From contig NW_026251730.1 in NCBI RefSeq assembly GCF_025024155.1, positions 406,869 to 470,868 on the forward strand: a stretch of DNA of 64,000 nucleotides, written 5' to 3'. Positions 61,625 through 64,000 of the stretch are shown piece by piece. The position numbers and the translations under genes were made by a program. The notes under the pieces were generated by a model, which saw only the letters and a program-made list of their open reading frames with translations, had not been told where the DNA came from and made no database searches. Every line of letters starts with the position of its first letter. The first letter of the stretch is position 1. Source of the stretch: Gamsiella multidivaricata (lineage: Eukaryota; Mortierellomycota; Mortierellomycetes; Mortierellales; Mortierellaceae).

Positions 61625-63317
61625 CTATCCAGCAATAACGGGTGTCCGTAATGAGCGCGAGTTAGCATTGAGTGTGCTTCCGTTCCTGCGCCTTGGTTGA
61701 CTCAGGCATCCAGGGCAGTTGTGCAGTACATCGTGAATAAAGACATCACAATCTGCGCAAAATGTTTTTTCGCACAGCTTGCACTGATACCGTCCTGCAT
61801 CCGTTGTTGCCTGAAGCTGGAGACTGATCTTGTATGGGCTGAGAAACGTTTTCTGGCAAGAGAAGCACGCGGTTGTTGCTGTAGCGCTATAAATTGATAA
61901 GTAGGATGCGGCTGTTACTTTCTCAGTCATAAACAAAGAAACACAAGTAGGTATATTCACATCCTGACATACTCTTTCCATGCAATCTCGATAAAGTTCT
62001 CCACTGGAAAGAGATGATGATAACTTCTCGCTAACAAGGGGCTTGACACCAAGGTCAGCGTGCAGATATCGCACTCTGTCGGGATATCGCACAGTTTGGA
62101 ATTGCATCTCGGACAAATGTATCCTCCTAATGTCAGTTTCCCATGACAAGCACACAGAGTTGATGCACTCTCGTTCGACCGCGCAGGGAATCCCATCTGC
62201 ACAAGATTAGATGATGCCTTCGTAGTTGTAACCGCCGTAGGAGGAATCACCTCGAACAATAAGTCCCGGTAATGTCCTTCGTTCATCGCGACGCCGAATG
62301 TTCCTAAGTGAGACATTAAATATTTGGTCAATATCCATTGTCAAATGCCTTCCAATGCCCCTGCTTCCTGGTATATCCCAGCATATTCGAACCTTTTGTC
62401 TGGGTGGATAAGAATTTCAGTACTTGAACTTCTGCTGCAAGTGCAATGACCGATGCCCGAATGTTGTCTTGCATGAGCTGTGATATCGTATCATGGATGT
62501 TTCCTGGATCTGTCGTTGTTAATGAGCCCATGATAATAAGAATCTCCCGTGAACCGTGTGCTGGGACATGGCTATCGACGTAAGAAAAGCATTAGTATTG
62601 TACTGTCTTTTATACCACGGTACATATTGTGGGGTCGGGTCAAAATCTTATGGCAAAAGCTTACATTAAAGAGCTGCGGGCCAGCTCCAATGCATTCTGT
62701 AAAGATGGTTCGCCACCTGTCTCCTGGAATTTCTTCATCTTGAGCGCCCTGATGTGGTCTGTGGGGTTTCCGCTCAATTCTGATAGCTTTTCTGCAAGCC
62801 CATCCTTGGTTCCGATAAGTCCGATCTGCGAAATGGGGTTTTGATCAAAATATTCGGCGATGAACGCCTCTAGGTATGTGAATGTTAACGAAAGCCGAGA
62901 AGGGCGGAGGTCCTTTTCCTGCATGGCATTCGAAAGGTCGATGACGATAAAGAGATGTCGGATGATCCCGCGTTGGATAGGGTCTGTGTCGCGCAGTTGC
63001 CTGTGAAGTTCAAGTAAGCGAGGAATGCTCTTAGATGCTGTGCGCCACCATTTTCATCTAAAGAGTAAAGCGTTTCACATATTCATAACAGAAAAGTTTT
63101 CCTGTAGCAATTGGACGTACCGTTTGCGCTTTGCTGCCTGCTGCAGACTGTTTACGACACCGGCCAAACTGCCATGCTCGTCCTCCTGAAGAACATCCCA
63201 ACTGCGCTTGTACTCTTCCTCCCAAGCATAGTTGGCCTGATTCGTCTGAAGAGAAGAATCGTCCACATCAATAATGTCGTCATCTTCATCCACCTGTCTA
63301 CGTCCGTTGGTCGCCAT
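61625..63317 (-). CDS. SSL1: TFIIH core subunit Ssl1/p44 (GTF2H2)
   Basis: Five exons: 63317-63121, 63000-62665, 62571-62393, 62303-61961 and 61886-61625, totalling 1317 nt (438 residues). The N-terminal acidic region (YAWEEEYKRSWDVLQEDE) is followed by a von Willebrand A-type domain (about 78-240: RHLFIVIDLSNAMQEKD, GEPSLQNALELARSSL, EILIIMGSLTTTDPG). Then come the p44 zinc-binding block (MGFPAR, CACHGKL, GGYICPRCNSKLCDIP, ECDICTLTLVSSPLLARSYH) and a C-terminal RING-like C4C4 finger (CFSCQKTF, CKLCEKTFCADCD, CPGC). Ssl1 binds and stimulates the XPD/Rad3 helicase in transcription initiation and nucleotide excision repair. The last two junctions use weaker donors (GTTCGA at 62392, GTGAAT at 61960), so those edges are less certain. 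Confidence 0.92.
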
Positions 63318-63532
63318 GGTGTCCTGAGCTCAGTGTCTATTCGTGTTGCGAACTGCTTTGATGTCTGCTGTCTGCGGGTTCGCGAAAGTGAAAGGAAGGT
63401 TTTGCGTTCTTCTCGTTTTATGCCAATACCTCCACACCTTTTTATATCTACGACAGTCACAGGGGCTCTCTTCTGTTATTTGACCACTGATCACTCAGGT
63501 CTTGATCGCTACCTCTTTGCATTTAGATCACC
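63318..63532. promoter_or_regulatory. Short bidirectional promoter region (SSL1 / methyltransferase)
   Basis: Only 215 bp separate the two divergent start codons, so both genes must initiate here. No specific element was identified. Confidence 0.5.
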
Positions 63533-64000
63533 ATGTCGCCATCAATATCCCCGCTCAACTCCCCACCGCTATCTAGTAGGACCTCTTCAACAACATTTCC
63601 GACAGAAAACAATGATTCGACATTTACCTCCACAGTTGTCTCCACGCTAGATCCGGAGCAGCTCAAGCAGTTCTACGCAAAATACCCCGACTATTGCGAA
63701 GAAGAACAGGCGATGCCTCTCTGGATCGAAGGTGTCGATACAACTTACGCACCTTTCATCCCCACCTCTACTCGCCGAGTCCTCATCGCTCTCGAAATGG
63801 TCGGACTCAATTCGTCAGACAAGGTCCTGGATGTTGGTTCAGGCGACGGCCGTTTCTGCTATGCAGCCGTCTCGTTCTTTGGGGCTCGGAAGGCCATTGG
63901 CATCGAGTATGAACAGGATCTGGTTGAAAAGTCAACAGAATTGGCACAGGAGCATGTAGACCATGGCCGGATATCTTTTCAAAGAGCCGATCTAACTAAT
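63533..64000 (+). CDS. SAM-dependent methyltransferase, N-terminal part (runs off window)
   Basis: The open frame runs from ATG 63533 to the window edge (156 codons) with no intron seen. The first 45 residues are Ser/Thr/Pro-rich. A conserved core follows: WIEGVDTTYAPFIPTSTRRV, class I motif I as VLDVGSGDGRFCYAA, then GIEYEQDLVEKS as the acidic loop that binds the ribose of S-adenosylmethionine, and FQRADL. This places it in the seven-beta-strand methyltransferases; the YxPF/TS..V lead-in resembles FAM173-type or other protein-lysine methyltransferases. The substrate cannot be assigned without the C-terminal part. Confidence 0.8.
   Translation, partial: MSPSISPLNSPPLSSRTSSTTFPTENNDSTFTSTVVSTLDPEQLKQFYAKYPDYCEEEQAMPLWIEGVDTTYAPFIPTSTRRVLIALEMVGLNSSDKVLDVGSGDGRFCYAAVSFFGARKAIGIEYEQDLVEKSTELAQEHVDHGRISFQRADLTN

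Noticed and set aside
1..64000. CRISPR arrays, bacterial operon signals or a prophage
   Set aside because: The genes are spliced and eukaryotic, and no regularly spaced direct repeats were found.

Overview
The window is nuclear DNA of a filamentous fungus, most likely Mucoromycota in the broad sense and probably Mortierellomycotina-like. The evidence is short introns (mostly 87-135 nt) with GTAAG-type donors, fungal gene content (ERG28, SSL1, fungal-style hybrid histidine kinases, F-box proteins), an RNA-silencing-type NF-X1 helicase family, and a Crinkler-type effector relic of the kind common in Mortierella and Glomeromycotina. I reconstructed splicing by hand. For every complete multi-exon gene the summed exon length came out divisible by three.

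Layout. 1-24305: three tandem minus-strand paralogues of the ZNFX1 / S. pombe Hrr1 / Neurospora SAD-3 helicase family: copy A (1-4261, 3' end outside the window), copy B (9205-16080, 2161 aa) and copy C (17179-24305, 2241 aa). Between A and B lie a decayed Crinkler gene (5103-8414) and a 643-bp TA-flanked inverted-repeat element (8514-9156). 26634-36811: a 2697-aa dual hybrid histidine kinase in nine exons. 38091-44754: a 2008-aa protein with an RA/ubiquitin-like fold and two PH domains, in seven exons. 46121-47560: a degenerate inverted-repeat element carrying a dead coiled-coil ORF. 47561-50160: gene-poor. 50161-63317: a compact run of small genes: an F-box protein, poly(ADP-ribose) glycohydrolase, an F-box/ankyrin protein, an unrecognised basic protein, a TB2/DP1/HVA22 (REEP/Yop1-like) protein with a 19-nt microexon, ERG28 and the TFIIH subunit SSL1. 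63533-end: the 5' part of a SAM-dependent methyltransferase.

How the parts relate. The most unusual block is the helicase trio. The copies have diverged over most of their length, yet share a 299-bp tract centred on a 102-nt intron that splits the Walker A codons. The intron is identical in all three, and copies A and C share further near-identical patches. This is the footprint of continuing gene conversion or of strong constraint at that point. By family knowledge these proteins act with RNA-dependent RNA polymerase and Argonaute in small-RNA silencing, so the block looks like a locally amplified silencing or genome-defence locus next to mobile and effector debris. The remaining genes are independent units. 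No operon-like logic, CRISPR array or convincing tRNA was seen.
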